Origin: an uncultured Ferrimonas sp.
GTDB taxonomy: Bacteria > Pseudomonadota > Gammaproteobacteria > Enterobacterales > Shewanellaceae
Length of the DNA: 64,000 nucleotides
Reading direction: 5' to 3'
NCBI RefSeq assembly: GCF_947489035.1
Contig: NZ_CANLCI010000004.1
Coordinates: 124,001 to 188,000, forward strand
Shown: in pieces, positions 1 to 8,793 of the stretch
Position numbering within the stretch: the stretch's first letter is position 1
Layout of the letters: every line of letters begins with the position of its first letter
Translations under genes and position numbers: made by a program
Notes under the pieces: model-generated
What the model was told of the DNA's origin: nothing
Databases searched by the model: none
What the model saw: the letters and a program-made list of their open reading frames with translations, nothing else

Positions 1-1
1 C

Positions 2-73
2 ATGCGCGATCCCAATCGCTCGGCTCAACTTGGTCAGGCGATTGGGCAACTGATGACCGCTCTTAGAGGCTAA
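2..73 (+). CDS. 3' end of an unidentified CDS (partial)
   Basis: An open frame runs in from the left edge and stops at a TAA only 6 bases before the next start codon. Only 23 codons are visible (ending LMTALRG), so the product cannot be named from sequence. From memory, genes for DUF3301 proteins in Shewanella and Vibrio often follow a DUF3549 gene, which would fit. The short gap implies a two-gene operon with the next ORF. Confidence 0.5.
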   Translation: MRDPNRSAQLGQAIGQLMTALRG

Positions 74-79
74 TAACCC

Positions 80-508
80 ATGTTTAATTTATTCGATCTG
101 ATGCTGTTAATGAGCTGTGCCGTGGTTGGCATGCTGTTTTGGCAGCTGCGCCAGATCTCCGAAGGCGCCACCTTGCACGCCCATCGGCTGTGCCGCCAGC
201 GACGTTTGCAGTTTTTAACTGTGGCTCGGATCAAAGCGCGGATCGGAAAAGTGCCCGGCAGTGGCCTTGGCTGGAACAGCGAGTATCAGTTTGAGTTCTC
301 AACCGATGGCTTAAACACCTTAACGGCCACCATGTTGTTTACTGGCAATAAGCTCAAAGACATTAAGATGCCACTCTACCCAGAGCCCGAATGGCAACAG
401 GCTCCTGACAGTCAGGGGCGGATCGGCATGGGCGGTTGCGGAGGCGGCAGCCCCGTCAGCAGTTGCAGTACCAATAAATCCAGCTGCGGCAGCGGCAGCT
501 GCCGTTAA
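80..508 (+). CDS. DUF3301 family protein
   Basis: A 142-residue protein with one N-terminal hydrophobic segment (about residues 3-20), followed by a basic stretch rich in His, Arg and Cys, then a small globular part with the LTATMLFTG type of strand. This is the DUF3301 pattern found in Vibrio and Shewanella; the function is unknown. The C-terminal 25 residues are Gly/Ser/Cys-rich with five cysteines, which might bind metal; this is inference. The start follows the preceding stop by 6 bases, so translation is probably coupled. It ends just before a strong hairpin. Confidence 0.65.
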   Translation: MFNLFDLMLLMSCAVVGMLFWQLRQISEGATLHAHRLCRQRRLQFLTVARIKARIGKVPGSGLGWNSEYQFEFSTDGLNTLTATMLFTGNKLKDIKMPLYPEPEWQQAPDSQGRIGMGGCGGGSPVSSCSTNKSSCGSGSCR

Positions 509-527
509 GCTCCTTACAAAGCCCTAA

Positions 528-578
528 CGAGTCCCATTAAAAAAGCAGCGCTAGGCGCTGCTTTTTTAATGGGACTCG
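528..578. terminator. 24-bp perfect hairpin, bidirectional terminator
   Basis: Arms at 528-551 and 555-578 are exact reverse complements with a 3-base loop (TAG). The GC core GCAGCGC is flanked by A6 and T6, so it works as a factor-independent terminator on both strands. The pairing continues 11 bp beyond the A/T tracts, which is longer than usual. Confidence 0.8.
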
Positions 579-682
579 CTCGTCCACGGAACGCCTTTGC
601 TTGGTTGCATTAGGCCATTGCTTTCCACCTAAGCGGTTCGCGGCAAACGCAGCGATAAAGAGCAGCCAACTTTTTCGCAGGC

Positions 683-717
683 AAAAAAGAACCGCAACAG
701 TCAGACCGTTGCGGTTC
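683..717 (-). terminator. terminator of sRNA A
   Basis: Stem arms GAACCGCAAC (689-698) and GTTGCGGTTC (708-717); on the minus strand they are followed by six U (683-688). Confidence 0.85.
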
Positions 718-1057
718 GGGGTAGTACTCTTACGCCAACATTCCAATGTCGGATTGTGCTCCCTGCATCATCCTTGCGTACTTATGCTCCTGCATATTCC
801 TTTAGCCTATCCATCGGCTTCCTTGTACTCCAGCGCCCTGCTTCCTGCTTCACCATTCCTTGATGAATGTCATCGCAAATTCCATCTCATTCCTTGATGA
901 CTGACACTTTCAACGTACTGGTATCCATACCACGATTACATCCTGTAACCGATCACTCTTCGTTCCTGAAGATGTCCTTAGGTCGTCCATGAAACTCTTG
1001 GTTTCAATTTCGAAATCCATTCGAAAATCAAAACCTTCAATCCGTGTTCCTTTCGAC
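683..1057 (-). ncRNA. CsrB/CsrC-type CsrA-sequestering sRNA (copy A)
   Basis: Read on the minus strand, this 375-base stretch has about 20 GGA triplets, most as AAGGA or CAGGA. Several sit in the loops of small stems, for example TCAT-CAAGGA-ATGA near 887-900. It begins GTCGAAAGGA, close to the 5' end of E. coli CsrB (GTCGACAGGGAG), has a sigma70-like promoter just upstream, and ends at a U-tailed hairpin. No ORF in it looks coding. CsrB-type RNAs titrate the post-transcriptional regulator CsrA by presenting many GGA sites. Length matches CsrB (about 370 nt). The 5' end is inferred, not mapped. Confidence 0.82.
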
Positions 1058-1064
1058 GCTGATA

Positions 1065-1092
1065 AGTGTAGCCAACCTATCGCTGGCATCAA
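1065..1092 (-). promoter_or_regulatory. sigma70-like promoter of sRNA A
   Basis: On the minus strand, -35 TTGATG (1087-1092) and -10 TACACT (1065-1070) are separated by 16 bp, and the proposed start is at about 1057. The region from 1100 to 1200 upstream is very AT-rich, as expected for a strongly activated promoter. Confidence 0.5.
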
Positions 1093-1201
1093 GCCAACCG
1101 ATGTTATCTAAAGGTTATCAAAATCAAAGGCAACTGCATCAAACATAAAAAAGTTTATAAAAAACAACAAATAAAAAAATATTATAAAAAATGTTAACTC
1201 T

Positions 1202-1222
1202 GATTAAGGCTGATCTCTTACA
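1202..1222 (-). promoter_or_regulatory. candidate UvrY/GacA half-site upstream of sRNA A
   Basis: The minus strand reads TGTAAGAGATC, matching one arm of the TGTAAG-N6-CTTACA type inverted repeat bound by GacA/UvrY; the second arm is imperfect (CTTAAT, two bases further away). It lies about 150-165 bp upstream of the inferred start, a position like that in E. coli csrB. The assignment is inference. Confidence 0.35.
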
Positions 1223-1308
1223 CAAGGTAAAGATTTGATACAGGTTAAGTTAATCTCATATCCGCATCCTTACAGCCAACTCACAGCATAAATTTCGCTT
1301 TTTTAGAC

Positions 1309-1340
1309 AAAAAAACGGGCCGCAACTTTCGTTGCGGCCC
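1309..1340 (-). terminator. terminator of sRNA B
   Basis: Arms GGGCCGCAAC (1317-1326) and GTTGCGGCCC (1331-1340) with a TTTC loop; on the minus strand followed by seven U (1309-1315). Confidence 0.88.
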
Positions 1341-1612
1341 TGTAGCGCTTGTTAAGCTATCCGGCTTAAATTGATGCCTATCCCTAGCCCATCCATGCGT
1401 CTTGTATGCGTAATCCGTGCTTCGTCCATGGCTGCGTCCTGCAGCTTCCTTGTACCATTGGTACTGCTTACCATCCTGGTAGAGTGAAGTTCCGCTCACT
1501 CAGCCCTGTAAAGGGGTCCAACGATTCAAGTAGATAACCGCAGCTAAGTCCCACTCCCTGTGGAAACCCTCTGTTCAGTATTGCGTTGATCTTGTGCCAA
1601 CTCCCTGTCGAA
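1309..1612 (-). ncRNA. CsrB/CsrC-type CsrA-sequestering sRNA (copy B)
   Basis: A second GGA-rich minus-strand transcript of about 304 bases, directly upstream of copy A. It opens with TTCGACAGGGAGT, almost the E. coli CsrB 5' end. About 13 GGA/GGGA motifs are present. Two are textbook CsrA sites, with AGGA in the loop of a perfect stem: GCTGC-AGGAC-GCAGC (1431-1445) and TACC-AGGAT-GGTA (1469-1481). It ends at a strong terminator. Copies A and B share architecture but little sequence outside the motifs. The upstream element GTAAGACATTGCC near 1819-1831 could be its GacA/UvrY site (weak). Confidence 0.82.
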
Positions 1613-1848
1613 CACTTATCAAACACGATATCCCTCGAACACGAAGCAATTGTATGCAGTTACAGCGCTGACACAACCGCTTTAGAGCATAAAACCTAAC
1701 CGCCGACGGCTGGACATTGTTAACAGAACACCCTAAATCAATGATTAGTGTCACATTTAACATTTAAACCTAGGCCAGAAACATCCGCATAACAATCAAA
1801 AGTCCCACACCAATGGGGGGCAATGTCTTACGCAATCAAAGGCGCATG

Positions 1849-2472
1849 TCACACAGCAGATCCACTGTATACGCAAACACTGCCGACCACTTCGGCTTCA
1901 TTTACTTCAAAAACAGGTGAAAATTGATGTCGACAAAACCAATCGATCAGTTCAGGGCGATACACCAACGTGGCGATCCCGCTGATATTTTGTTCGACAC
2001 TGTGCTGCACCAGCACCTGCAACAGCAGATCACCAAACCCGCTGCGCTGGTAAGCCGGTGCCACCGCAATAAACTGCAACAACCAGTTATGGCGTAAATT
2101 GAACCGATCTAAAAAGGCATCCTCTCGGGCCATCCATTGCCGCGCCGGTTTCCAGCCACTGCCCAGCGCCATCTTCAGGCGCCAGTTCCAAAATCGGGTT
2201 TGCCCTAAGGGATAATGTTCATTCAACAAACAGGCAACCGCGACCATGGCCTCGCCAACAAAGATGCCGATCAGCGGCTGCTGCCGTTGCCACAGCTCTT
2301 GGAGCTCTTCGCGCAGTGCCGCACGCAGTTTTTGCTCGTAATCATCACTGGGCAAGACAGCCCGAAAGAAAGGATCATCCAGATAAGCGTTCAGCAATAC
2401 TGAATTGGCAAGGCGCAGTTCATCAGCGCGCAGTTGTCGTGCTTGAGCGGTAGCAGTGGTGGCCGCATCCAT
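1849..2472 (-). CDS. GNAT family N-acetyltransferase
   Basis: A 207-residue protein with a GNAT acetyl-CoA site: the strand LLQFIAVAPAYQRSGFGDLLL at about residues 127-147 holds the QRSGFG loop (Q/R-x-x-G-x-G/A). The substrate is not evident. The ATG at 2472 is preferred over an upstream one because AAGGAG lies 8 bases before it. The gene is monocistronic, with the two CsrB-like RNAs downstream on the same strand. Confidence 0.75.
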   Translation of the reverse strand: MDAATTATAQARQLRADELRLANSVLLNAYLDDPFFRAVLPSDDYEQKLRAALREELQELWQRQQPLIGIFVGEAMVAVACLLNEHYPLGQTRFWNWRLKMALGSGWKPARQWMAREDAFLDRFNLRHNWLLQFIAVAPAYQRSGFGDLLLQVLVQHSVEQNISGIATLVYRPELIDWFCRHQFSPVFEVNEAEVVGSVCVYSGSAV

Positions 2473-2545
2473 GGCAGAGCTCCTTATTGGGGGACTCTGT
2501 AAACATCGTTCAAAAAACAACCCAGTTGCAAGTTTTGTTTACTCA

Positions 2546-2570
2546 CAAAAAAGCGAGCCCTAAGGCTCGC
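2546..2570 (-). terminator. terminator after the DUF3192 gene
   Basis: Arms GCGAGCC (2553-2559) and GGCTCGC (2564-2570), followed on the minus strand by six U. Confidence 0.75.
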
Positions 2571-2599
2571 AATCGGGAACAACCATTACATAAGCGAAA

Positions 2600-2983
2600 T
2601 TATAATTGGATCGCTTTGCCCAGAGCGGTTTGGCCCCAACCTGCAACTTGGCCATCCACTAGCACCACTGGAGTGCATTCATCCTTGCTGGTTTCACCAT
2701 CGCTTTCACGGTGCTGAGTACGGAAAAACAACACCTGAACGATGCGATCATCTTGCTGATGCAATTCGTTAAAATCGGCGGTACCCATAAGCGCAAAAAC
2801 CGTTTCTAAACTCATGCCAACGTTAATTTTCTCTAACTGCTGGCGATTCTCTTTCTCAACTTTGCTCCAATGAGGGCTGCTATCGCTGTCCCAATCACCG
2901 TCGTTTACCGACACCACACAGCCGCTCAGCCACAACACGGAAGTTGCCGCCAAGACCAATCCCAATTTTTGTTTTACGCGCAT
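2600..2983 (-). CDS. DUF3192-like lipoprotein
   Basis: A 127-residue lipoprotein: basic start MRVKQK, hydrophobic core, and lipobox LSGC with the lipidated Cys at residue 22. The mature part holds INVGMSLETVFALMGTADF, the small-lipoprotein (SmpA/DUF3192-like) turn seen in Shewanella and Vibrio homologues. The function is unknown; a periplasmic role in the envelope is inferred. AAGGAA lies 7 bases before the ATG. The Cys near the C-terminus (DECTPVVLVDG) is conserved in proteins of this kind as I remember them. Confidence 0.65.
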   Translation of the reverse strand: MRVKQKLGLVLAATSVLWLSGCVVSVNDGDWDSDSSPHWSKVEKENRQQLEKINVGMSLETVFALMGTADFNELHQQDDRIVQVLFFRTQHRESDGETSKDECTPVVLVDGQVAGWGQTALGKAIQL

Positions 2984-3151
2984 TTTGCTATTCCTTGTAA
3001 GTTATTGCGTAACCACGACTTAGCCAATTTTGTGCCAAGTTAATAAACTGTTGTTTTTTAACATTTAATATCGGCACGGTCGCCAAACTGATGAATTGAG
3101 ATGGCGAATAAGGCAAACTGTTAGCGGATTTCATCAATACGGAATAACCAC

Positions 3152-3436
3152 ATGGATTCGACCTTACTGCACGCGCTGCAACAACTCAGTGGCGAAGGCA
3201 AACAACCGACGCTGGCCTTGCTCAAAAATCGGGTTGGCAGTGGTTATCCGTTGCCGCAGCTTATTGATGCCATTAAGCGCTATAAAGCCAACCCGAATAT
3301 CAGCTGCAGTGGTGGCCCTTCGGCCTCGACAGCCGAACCCACCCTAACGCAACTGCTCGGCCGCATTGATGCAATGCAGCAACAGATCGATGCCTTAACG
3401 GCTCAGATCGCATCGATGCAATCTCAGCCAAGCTGA
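3152..3436 (+). CDS. small hypothetical protein with C-terminal coiled coil
   Basis: 94 residues. The first 50 form a compact helical segment (TLALLKNRVGSGYPLPQLIDAIKRYK) that resembles a small winged-helix or KfrA-like N-terminal fold. Residues 65-90 are a heptad-like coiled coil (LLGRIDAMQQQIDALTAQIASM). I do not recognise the family. It is divergent from the DUF3192 gene and upstream of the DUF2310 gene in the same direction. Confidence 0.55.
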   Translation: MDSTLLHALQQLSGEGKQPTLALLKNRVGSGYPLPQLIDAIKRYKANPNISCSGGPSASTAEPTLTQLLGRIDAMQQQIDALTAQIASMQSQPS

Positions 3437-3541
3437 TCCCGGATCAAGCTTGGCGGTCACCAGTACCGCCGCTATACTAGCGCCCCCCAAATGGCGCTGA
3501 CACAACGGCGCCGGTAAATTTCGCCCCGCTGGAGCCCCACC

Positions 3542-4321
3542 ATGTACCTGTTCGAGATCCGCTTTGAATGTTATGACAACACCACCATCAGTGCGGTAGA
3601 GCGGGCGATCAATGGCCTGATGGAAGCGTGGCGCCACAACGGGCAGTTGCTTGGCCGCGAGTTTCCATTAGTGCAAAACGGGGCAGAATTTAACCTGCGG
3701 GCCATGTGCCCAGAAGAGGAGAGCTTGCAGCCGCAGTTCGGCTCTGCTTGGGTAAAACGCAAACTGACCGAGCTGGCCGACGCCAAACTGCTGCAACCTC
3801 GGATGAAGTTGCTTGGCCGCGACATCAATTCGGAAGCCAGCGCCGAACAGTTGCCACAGCAATGGCAGGTGCTCTACACCACCTATGTGCATTCTTGCTC
3901 GCCATTGCGTGATGGCGACAACATGATGCCGGTGCCACTGTACCGCTTACCAGCCACTTTCAATGGCGATCATAAGTCGGTGGTAAAATGGCAAACCGAA
4001 TGGCAAGCCTGTGATGAACTGCAAATGGCGGGCAGTGGCGCGGTCGAGTTTGCTGCCTTAAATGAGATAACCGACGTCAACGCCACCCTCTTTCGTCGCG
4101 GCTGGGATCTGCGCGGCCGGATTGAGTACCTCACGAAGGTGCCCACCTATTACTACCTGTACCGCGTGGGTGGCGACAACCTAACCCAAGAACGCAGCCG
4201 CCCTTGCCCTCGTTGTGGCAACCCTGATTGGCTGCTGGATGAACCGTTACACGACATGTTTCATTTCCGCTGCGAGCCCTGCCGATTGCTGTCGAACATC
4301 TCTTGGGATCTGCTTAACTAA
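3542..4321 (+). CDS. DUF2310 family zinc-ribbon protein
   Basis: 259 residues matching the DUF2310 (Zn-ribbon-containing, possibly nucleic-acid-binding) family of gammaproteobacteria in length and layout. The N-terminal starts MYLFEIRFECYD, the middle domain has conserved Trp/Tyr-rich strands (PTYYYLYRVGG), and the C-terminal ribbon has CPRC (about residue 221) and CEPC (about residue 245), giving four metal ligands. The role is unknown. GGAG lies 7 bases before the ATG. It converges on syd. Confidence 0.75.
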   Translation: MYLFEIRFECYDNTTISAVERAINGLMEAWRHNGQLLGREFPLVQNGAEFNLRAMCPEEESLQPQFGSAWVKRKLTELADAKLLQPRMKLLGRDINSEASAEQLPQQWQVLYTTYVHSCSPLRDGDNMMPVPLYRLPATFNGDHKSVVKWQTEWQACDELQMAGSGAVEFAALNEITDVNATLFRRGWDLRGRIEYLTKVPTYYYLYRVGGDNLTQERSRPCPRCGNPDWLLDEPLHDMFHFRCEPCRLLSNISWDLLN

Positions 4322-4345
4322 GCGGGTTTTCGCTGCAGTGCTGGC

Positions 4346-4987
4346 CTAGCGCTTTCGCCACGACATTAAATGCTGCCACATCGCCCCAAGGCGGGCGCTG
4401 AGGCTCATTGCGGCCATCGCAGGTTCTTCCGGTTGCGGCTCTGGGGTTTGCAGCCGTGGGGTCAATAACGCCAAAAATTGATGCAGCGTAGGGGCCAGTT
4501 GCTGATCTGGGCTTTGCCCAGGGATCTCCAGCCACACACTGCCATCGTCATTATCTAATACGATCATTTGCTCACCCTGCCCCAGTAAGCCGATAAACAG
4601 CGTTGGCGCTTGCTTCAGCTTGCGCTTCATCAGCAGATGGCCAATCAGGTTTTCCTGCAACCGCTGTAGATCCTCATCGTTCCACACCTGCAGCAATTCA
4701 CCGCGGCCAAATTCCGCATCAAACAACAAACTGCCGGCGTAAAATTGGCCGTAGAAACGGGTTAGATCCGAATGCAACGGCAGCTCTAAAGCAGTGGCGA
4801 CGTTCTCGAACAGATCAGCGTTTGGCGCCATTGGGCTGGCCTGCCAATAACATAACCCGTCGGTTTGGTGCGGCTGCCGCAGCGCGGGGCTGGGCTCGTC
4901 TCGATCCGTTACCGGCAGGTGCTGATGCTGTTGCAGCCACGCCGTTTCAGTCAGCTGGATAAATTGCGCTAAGGGAGTTTCAGACAT
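4346..4987 (-). CDS. syd: SecY-interacting protein Syd
   Basis: 213 residues, a good match to Syd of E. coli in overall pattern, including GELLQVWNDEDLQRLQENLIGHLLMKRKLKQ and the late FIGLLGQGEQMIVLDNDDGSVWLEIPG strands. Syd is a peripheral inner-membrane protein that binds SecY and can inhibit or proof-read the translocon. The 25-residue C-terminal extension after the core is Pro/Glu-rich then basic. It is divergent from queF, the usual arrangement in gammaproteobacteria, which supports both calls. Confidence 0.85.
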   Translation of the reverse strand: MSETPLAQFIQLTETAWLQQHQHLPVTDRDEPSPALRQPHQTDGLCYWQASPMAPNADLFENVATALELPLHSDLTRFYGQFYAGSLLFDAEFGRGELLQVWNDEDLQRLQENLIGHLLMKRKLKQAPTLFIGLLGQGEQMIVLDNDDGSVWLEIPGQSPDQQLAPTLHQFLALLTPRLQTPEPQPEEPAMAAMSLSARLGAMWQHLMSWRKR

Positions 4988-5044
4988 GAATGAGAAGAGT
5001 TTGATAAACTTAGGCCATTAGTTTGCCACAAAAATGCAGTTTAG

Positions 5045-5896
5045 ATGTCACATCACGATCCTTATCACGGCGCCGAGGCGCTACAGGGCCTAACCCTAGG
5101 CCACCAAACCAAGTACCAAGATCAATACGATCCCAGCTTATTGCAAGGCGTCCCCCGCGCCCTAAATCGCGATGCCTTGGGGCTAACCACCGAGCTGCCA
5201 TTCCACGGTGCCGATATGTGGACCGGCTTTGAATTGTCGTGGCTGAACGGCAAAGGCAAACCGATGGTGGCGATTGCTCACTTCAGCTTAGATGCCCGCA
5301 GTGCCAACTTGGTTGAGTCCAAATCCTTTAAGTTGTACCTCAACAGCTTTAACCAAACCAAGGTGGCCTCTGCCGATTCCCTGAAGCGGATGCTGGAACG
5401 CGATCTCAGCGCCTGTGCCGATGGCACCGTAACCGTTGAGATTGTGCTGCCTGCCGACTTTGCTCAGCAGCCGTTGGTGGAATTGGACGGTGAGCTGATT
5501 GATGAGCTCGACATTGAGGTATCGGACTACAACTTCAAACCGGAATATTTAGCCGACGCGGCCAGCGGTGAGATGGTTACCGAAACCTTGCGCTCGGATC
5601 TGCTGAAATCAAACTGCCTGATCACCTCGCAACCGGATTGGGGCAGCGTGCAGATCCGCTACCACGGCGCCAAGATTGATCGGGAAGCCCTGCTGCGTTA
5701 CTTAATCAGCTTCCGCCAGCACAATGAATTTCACGAACAGTGCGTTGAGCGGATCTTTATGGATCTGCAGCAATATTGTGGTTGTCAGCAGTTAACGGTT
5801 TACGCCCGTTATACCCGCCGTGGCGGGCTCGACATCAACCCATACCGCAGTAACTTTGAGCCACTGCCTGCCAACGATCGCCTCGCACGCCAGTAG
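5045..5896 (+). CDS. queF: NADPH-dependent 7-cyano-7-deazaguanine reductase QueF
   Basis: QueF reduces preQ0 to preQ1 in queuosine biosynthesis. At 283 residues this is the long, two-domain (YqcD-type) form. The catalytic Cys is residue 191 in [20 protein letters not shown], and the second-domain signature [17 protein letters not shown] is intact. The start at 5045 has only a weak ribosome binding site but gives the family N-terminus. It is divergent from syd with a 57-base gap. Confidence 0.93.
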   Translation: MSHHDPYHGAEALQGLTLGHQTKYQDQYDPSLLQGVPRALNRDALGLTTELPFHGADMWTGFELSWLNGKGKPMVAIAHFSLDARSANLVESKSFKLYLNSFNQTKVASADSLKRMLERDLSACADGTVTVEIVLPADFAQQPLVELDGELIDELDIEVSDYNFKPEYLADAASGEMVTETLRSDLLKSNCLITSQPDWGSVQIRYHGAKIDREALLRYLISFRQHNEFHEQCVERIFMDLQQYCGCQQLTVYARYTRRGGLDINPYRSNFEPLPANDRLARQ

Positions 5897-5913
5897 CGCC
5901 TTTCCACCACCGT

Positions 5914-5936
5914 CCCCGCAGCGATAACCTGCGGGG
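5914..5936. terminator. weak bidirectional terminator between queF and the HDOD gene
   Basis: Arms CCCCGCA and TGCGGGG around a 9-base loop between convergent genes. There is no clear U tract. Confidence 0.35.
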
Positions 5937-6794
5937 TTACGTCAATTGGGTGCGCGACAAACTGGCGTGCACCTCGTTGTAGGTTAGGAAGTAGGTTTCC
6001 ATGCCGAACACTTCTAAGCTCGACAACACCCCTTTTCGCACAAACATCTCTAGCGTCGACGGCAATGGATCTTGCAGCTGCACTTGGCGGGTATACAGCG
6101 CCCCCAAACGCACTAAATCCAGATAGCTTGGTTTTTCGGTTTGGTAGCTAAAGTCACTCCAACGGCGCGCCACTTCAACCAATTCTTGCGGAAAATGCCA
6201 CTGCTGCAATACCGCTTTGCCCAGCGGCGCCCGCAAGACATTGATCATTCGATCCAGCTGGTCTTTATCACGAAACAGATGGGGGTGTTTTTCCGCTTGG
6301 TCAACCAAGGGTAAGGCGCCGATGTTATGGATTTGGCAGGCCAGCAACAGGGTGTCGGCCGAGATATTGATCAAGCGCCCTTGGCTGTGTTCACACGCCA
6401 GCACCGCCAGCGCACAACTGGCCACATCAATGTTGGTTTGCCGCAGCTGATCCAGCTTATTCCAAGTCATGGTTTGATCAGAATAAAACAGCTGATGCAT
6501 GGCCGATGCCGACGCCAGATCACGGGTTTTCTCTAACCCCAAGCGCGTTACTGCAAACATCACGCTATTGGCTTTAACTAAGCCACCAAAAGCGGCCGAG
6601 TTGGCCAAACTGACCAAGGTGGTTGCCAAGCCGGGATCCTTGCTTATCTCGCTGGCCAGATCCGCCAGCGAACAATCGTCCCGTTGCGACAGATCCCGCA
6701 CCGCCATCGCCACTTCAGGCAAAGTGGGTAACACAATCCGCCCACTGTTGATCTTATTAACCAGTTGCACCAGTAAGGCGCGTTCAGCTGCCAT
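5937..6794 (-). CDS. HDOD domain protein
   Basis: 285 residues. An HDOD domain fills residues 15-210: LPTLPEVAMAVRDLSQ, then ISKDPGLATTLVSLANSAAFGG, the typical start of HDOD proteins, and later LACQIHNIGALPL. HDOD proteins are HD-fold signalling proteins, usually without phosphohydrolase activity, linked to motility, c-di-GMP or stress regulation. No partner domain is present. It is divergent from trhP, from which it is separated by 139 bases. Confidence 0.85.
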   Translation of the reverse strand: MAAERALLVQLVNKINSGRIVLPTLPEVAMAVRDLSQRDDCSLADLASEISKDPGLATTLVSLANSAAFGGLVKANSVMFAVTRLGLEKTRDLASASAMHQLFYSDQTMTWNKLDQLRQTNIDVASCALAVLACEHSQGRLINISADTLLLACQIHNIGALPLVDQAEKHPHLFRDKDQLDRMINVLRAPLGKAVLQQWHFPQELVEVARRWSDFSYQTEKPSYLDLVRLGALYTRQVQLQDPLPSTLEMFVRKGVLSSLEVFGMETYFLTYNEVHASLSRTQLT

Positions 6795-6933
6795 CGTCAG
6801 CTATATCCTCATTCCTTGAGTGAAATCGCGGTAATTCGAGACCACTGTACTTGATTACACCATTGACTACATTTGCATCAAGGTCTAGCGGCGGCTAGAA
6901 TGCCCGCCGCACTGAAAGCCCCCGAGGACATCC

Positions 6934-8286
6934 ATGTTTAAACCCGAACTCCTCTCCCCTGCTGGGACACTCAAGAATATGCGTTACGCCTTTGCTTACG
7001 GCGCCGACGCAGTGTATGCAGGTCAACCTCGTTATAGCTTACGAGTGAGAAACAACGACTTCAACCTTGATAATCTGGCCACCGGCATCGAAGAAGCCCA
7101 CGCCCAGAATAAAAAGTTGTACGTGGTTTCCAACATCTCGCCCCATAACGCCAAGCTAAAAACCTTCATTCGCGATCTTGAACCAGTAATTGAGATGGGG
7201 CCAGATGCGCTGATCATGTCCGATCCCGGACTGATTATGATGGTTAAAGATAGATGGCCGGATCAGGCTCTGCACTTATCAGTGCAAGCCAACGCCGTTA
7301 ACTGGGCCAGCGTTGAGTTTTGGAAACGCCAAGGCATCGAGCGTACCATTTTATCTCGCGAATTGTCGCTGGATGAAATTGAGCAGATCCGCCAAGAATG
7401 CCCATCAATGGAACTGGAAGTGTTTGTGCACGGCGCGCTGTGCATGGCCTACTCTGGCCGTTGCCTGCTGTCTGGTTACATCAACAAGCGCGATCCAAAC
7501 CAAGGCACCTGCACCAACGCCTGCCGTTGGAAGTACGATGTGCATGACGCCAAAGAGAACGAAACCGGCGACATCGTTGCGGTACAGCCACCAGAGCCAA
7601 CCTTGGGCGCTGGTAAGCCCATTGACGACGTGGTGTTGCTGCAAGAAGCCAATCGCCCTGGCGAGTACATGCCAGCGTTTGAAGACGAGCACGGCACCTA
7701 CATCATGAACTCAAAGGATCTGCGTGCCATTCAGCACGTTGAGCGTTTGAGCAAAATGGGCGTGCACTCGCTGAAAATTGAAGGCCGGACTAAGAGCTTC
7801 TACTACGTGGCGCGTACTGCTCAGTTGTACCGCAAAGCGATTGACGACGCCGCCGCTGGCCGCCCGTTTGATCCAAGCCTGATGAATGGCTTGGAATCAC
7901 TGGCGCACCGTGGTTACACCGAAGGCTTTTTGCGCCGTCACACCCACGACGCTTACCAAAACTACGACTACGGCTACTCCATCAGCGAGAAGCAGCAGTT
8001 TGTGGGTGAGTTTACCGGTGAACGTAACGCCCAAGGCTTGGCTGAAGTATTGGTGAAGAACCGCTTTGAAGTGGGCAATCACGTTGAGTTGATGACCCCA
8101 CAGGGCAACCTGAACCTGAACTTAGGCCACATCGAAAACCGCAAAGGCGAAAGCGTTGATGCCGCACCGGGCAATGGTCACACCATGTACCTGCCGCTGC
8201 CGGAAGAGCTGGATCTGAGCAAAGCGCTGCTGATGCGTAACTTAGATGAAGGCCAAACCACCCGCAATCCGCAGGTGAAAGCCTAA
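6934..8286 (+). CDS. trhP: tRNA hydroxylation protein TrhP (YegQ), peptidase U32 family
   Basis: 450 residues, very close to E. coli YegQ/TrhP. TrhP carries out oxygen-independent 5-hydroxylation of U34 in tRNA, a prephenate- and Fe-S-dependent reaction. It opens KPELLSPAGTLKNMRYAFAYGADAVYAG. The U32 signature LEVFVHGALCMAYSGRCLLS is at about residues 159-178, followed by the Cys-bearing NQGTCTNACRWKY and LKIEGRTKSFYYVA. It is followed by a strong terminator and then the ferredoxin yfhL, reported to act in the same pathway in E. coli. Confidence 0.93.
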   Translation: MFKPELLSPAGTLKNMRYAFAYGADAVYAGQPRYSLRVRNNDFNLDNLATGIEEAHAQNKKLYVVSNISPHNAKLKTFIRDLEPVIEMGPDALIMSDPGLIMMVKDRWPDQALHLSVQANAVNWASVEFWKRQGIERTILSRELSLDEIEQIRQECPSMELEVFVHGALCMAYSGRCLLSGYINKRDPNQGTCTNACRWKYDVHDAKENETGDIVAVQPPEPTLGAGKPIDDVVLLQEANRPGEYMPAFEDEHGTYIMNSKDLRAIQHVERLSKMGVHSLKIEGRTKSFYYVARTAQLYRKAIDDAAAGRPFDPSLMNGLESLAHRGYTEGFLRRHTHDAYQNYDYGYSISEKQQFVGEFTGERNAQGLAEVLVKNRFEVGNHVELMTPQGNLNLNLGHIENRKGESVDAAPGNGHTMYLPLPEELDLSKALLMRNLDEGQTTRNPQVKA

Positions 8287-8309
8287 GCCATAACCGCTTA
8301 GCGCAAACG

Positions 8310-8347
8310 AACAACGCCAGCGCTTGTCGCTGGCGTTGTTGTTTTTA
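8310..8347 (+). terminator. terminator after trhP
   Basis: Perfect 13-bp stem, arms 8310-8322 and 8328-8340, followed by GTTTTTAT. Confidence 0.85.
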
Positions 8348-8452
8348 TCGGGCGACTAAAATGGCTTGGCGACCACTAATACTGGCAAGCGCTGCCCCAT
8401 ATTTGCGACAATAGCCCATTGTTCCGCGCCATTGGCCGAAAGAGTTTAGTAA

Positions 8453-8713
<261 letters not shown>

Positions 8714-8750
8714 AGCCCGGTGGCACAAAGCCGCGCCTTTCTTGGCGTCC

Positions 8751-8792
8751 AAATTAAAGGGGCAAGCGTCACCGCGCTTGCCCCTTTAATTT
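8751..8792. terminator. bidirectional terminator between yfhL and ubiT
   Basis: Perfect 18-bp stem (8751-8768 and 8775-8792) with a 6-base loop. A/T-rich ends on both sides suit both convergent genes. Confidence 0.85.
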
Positions 8793-8793
8793 T

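Noticed and set aside
910-1499. ORFs of 60-72 codons in the CsrB-like RNAs
   Set aside because: No ribosome sites, and the GGA-motif pattern with terminators explains the sequence better as non-coding RNA.
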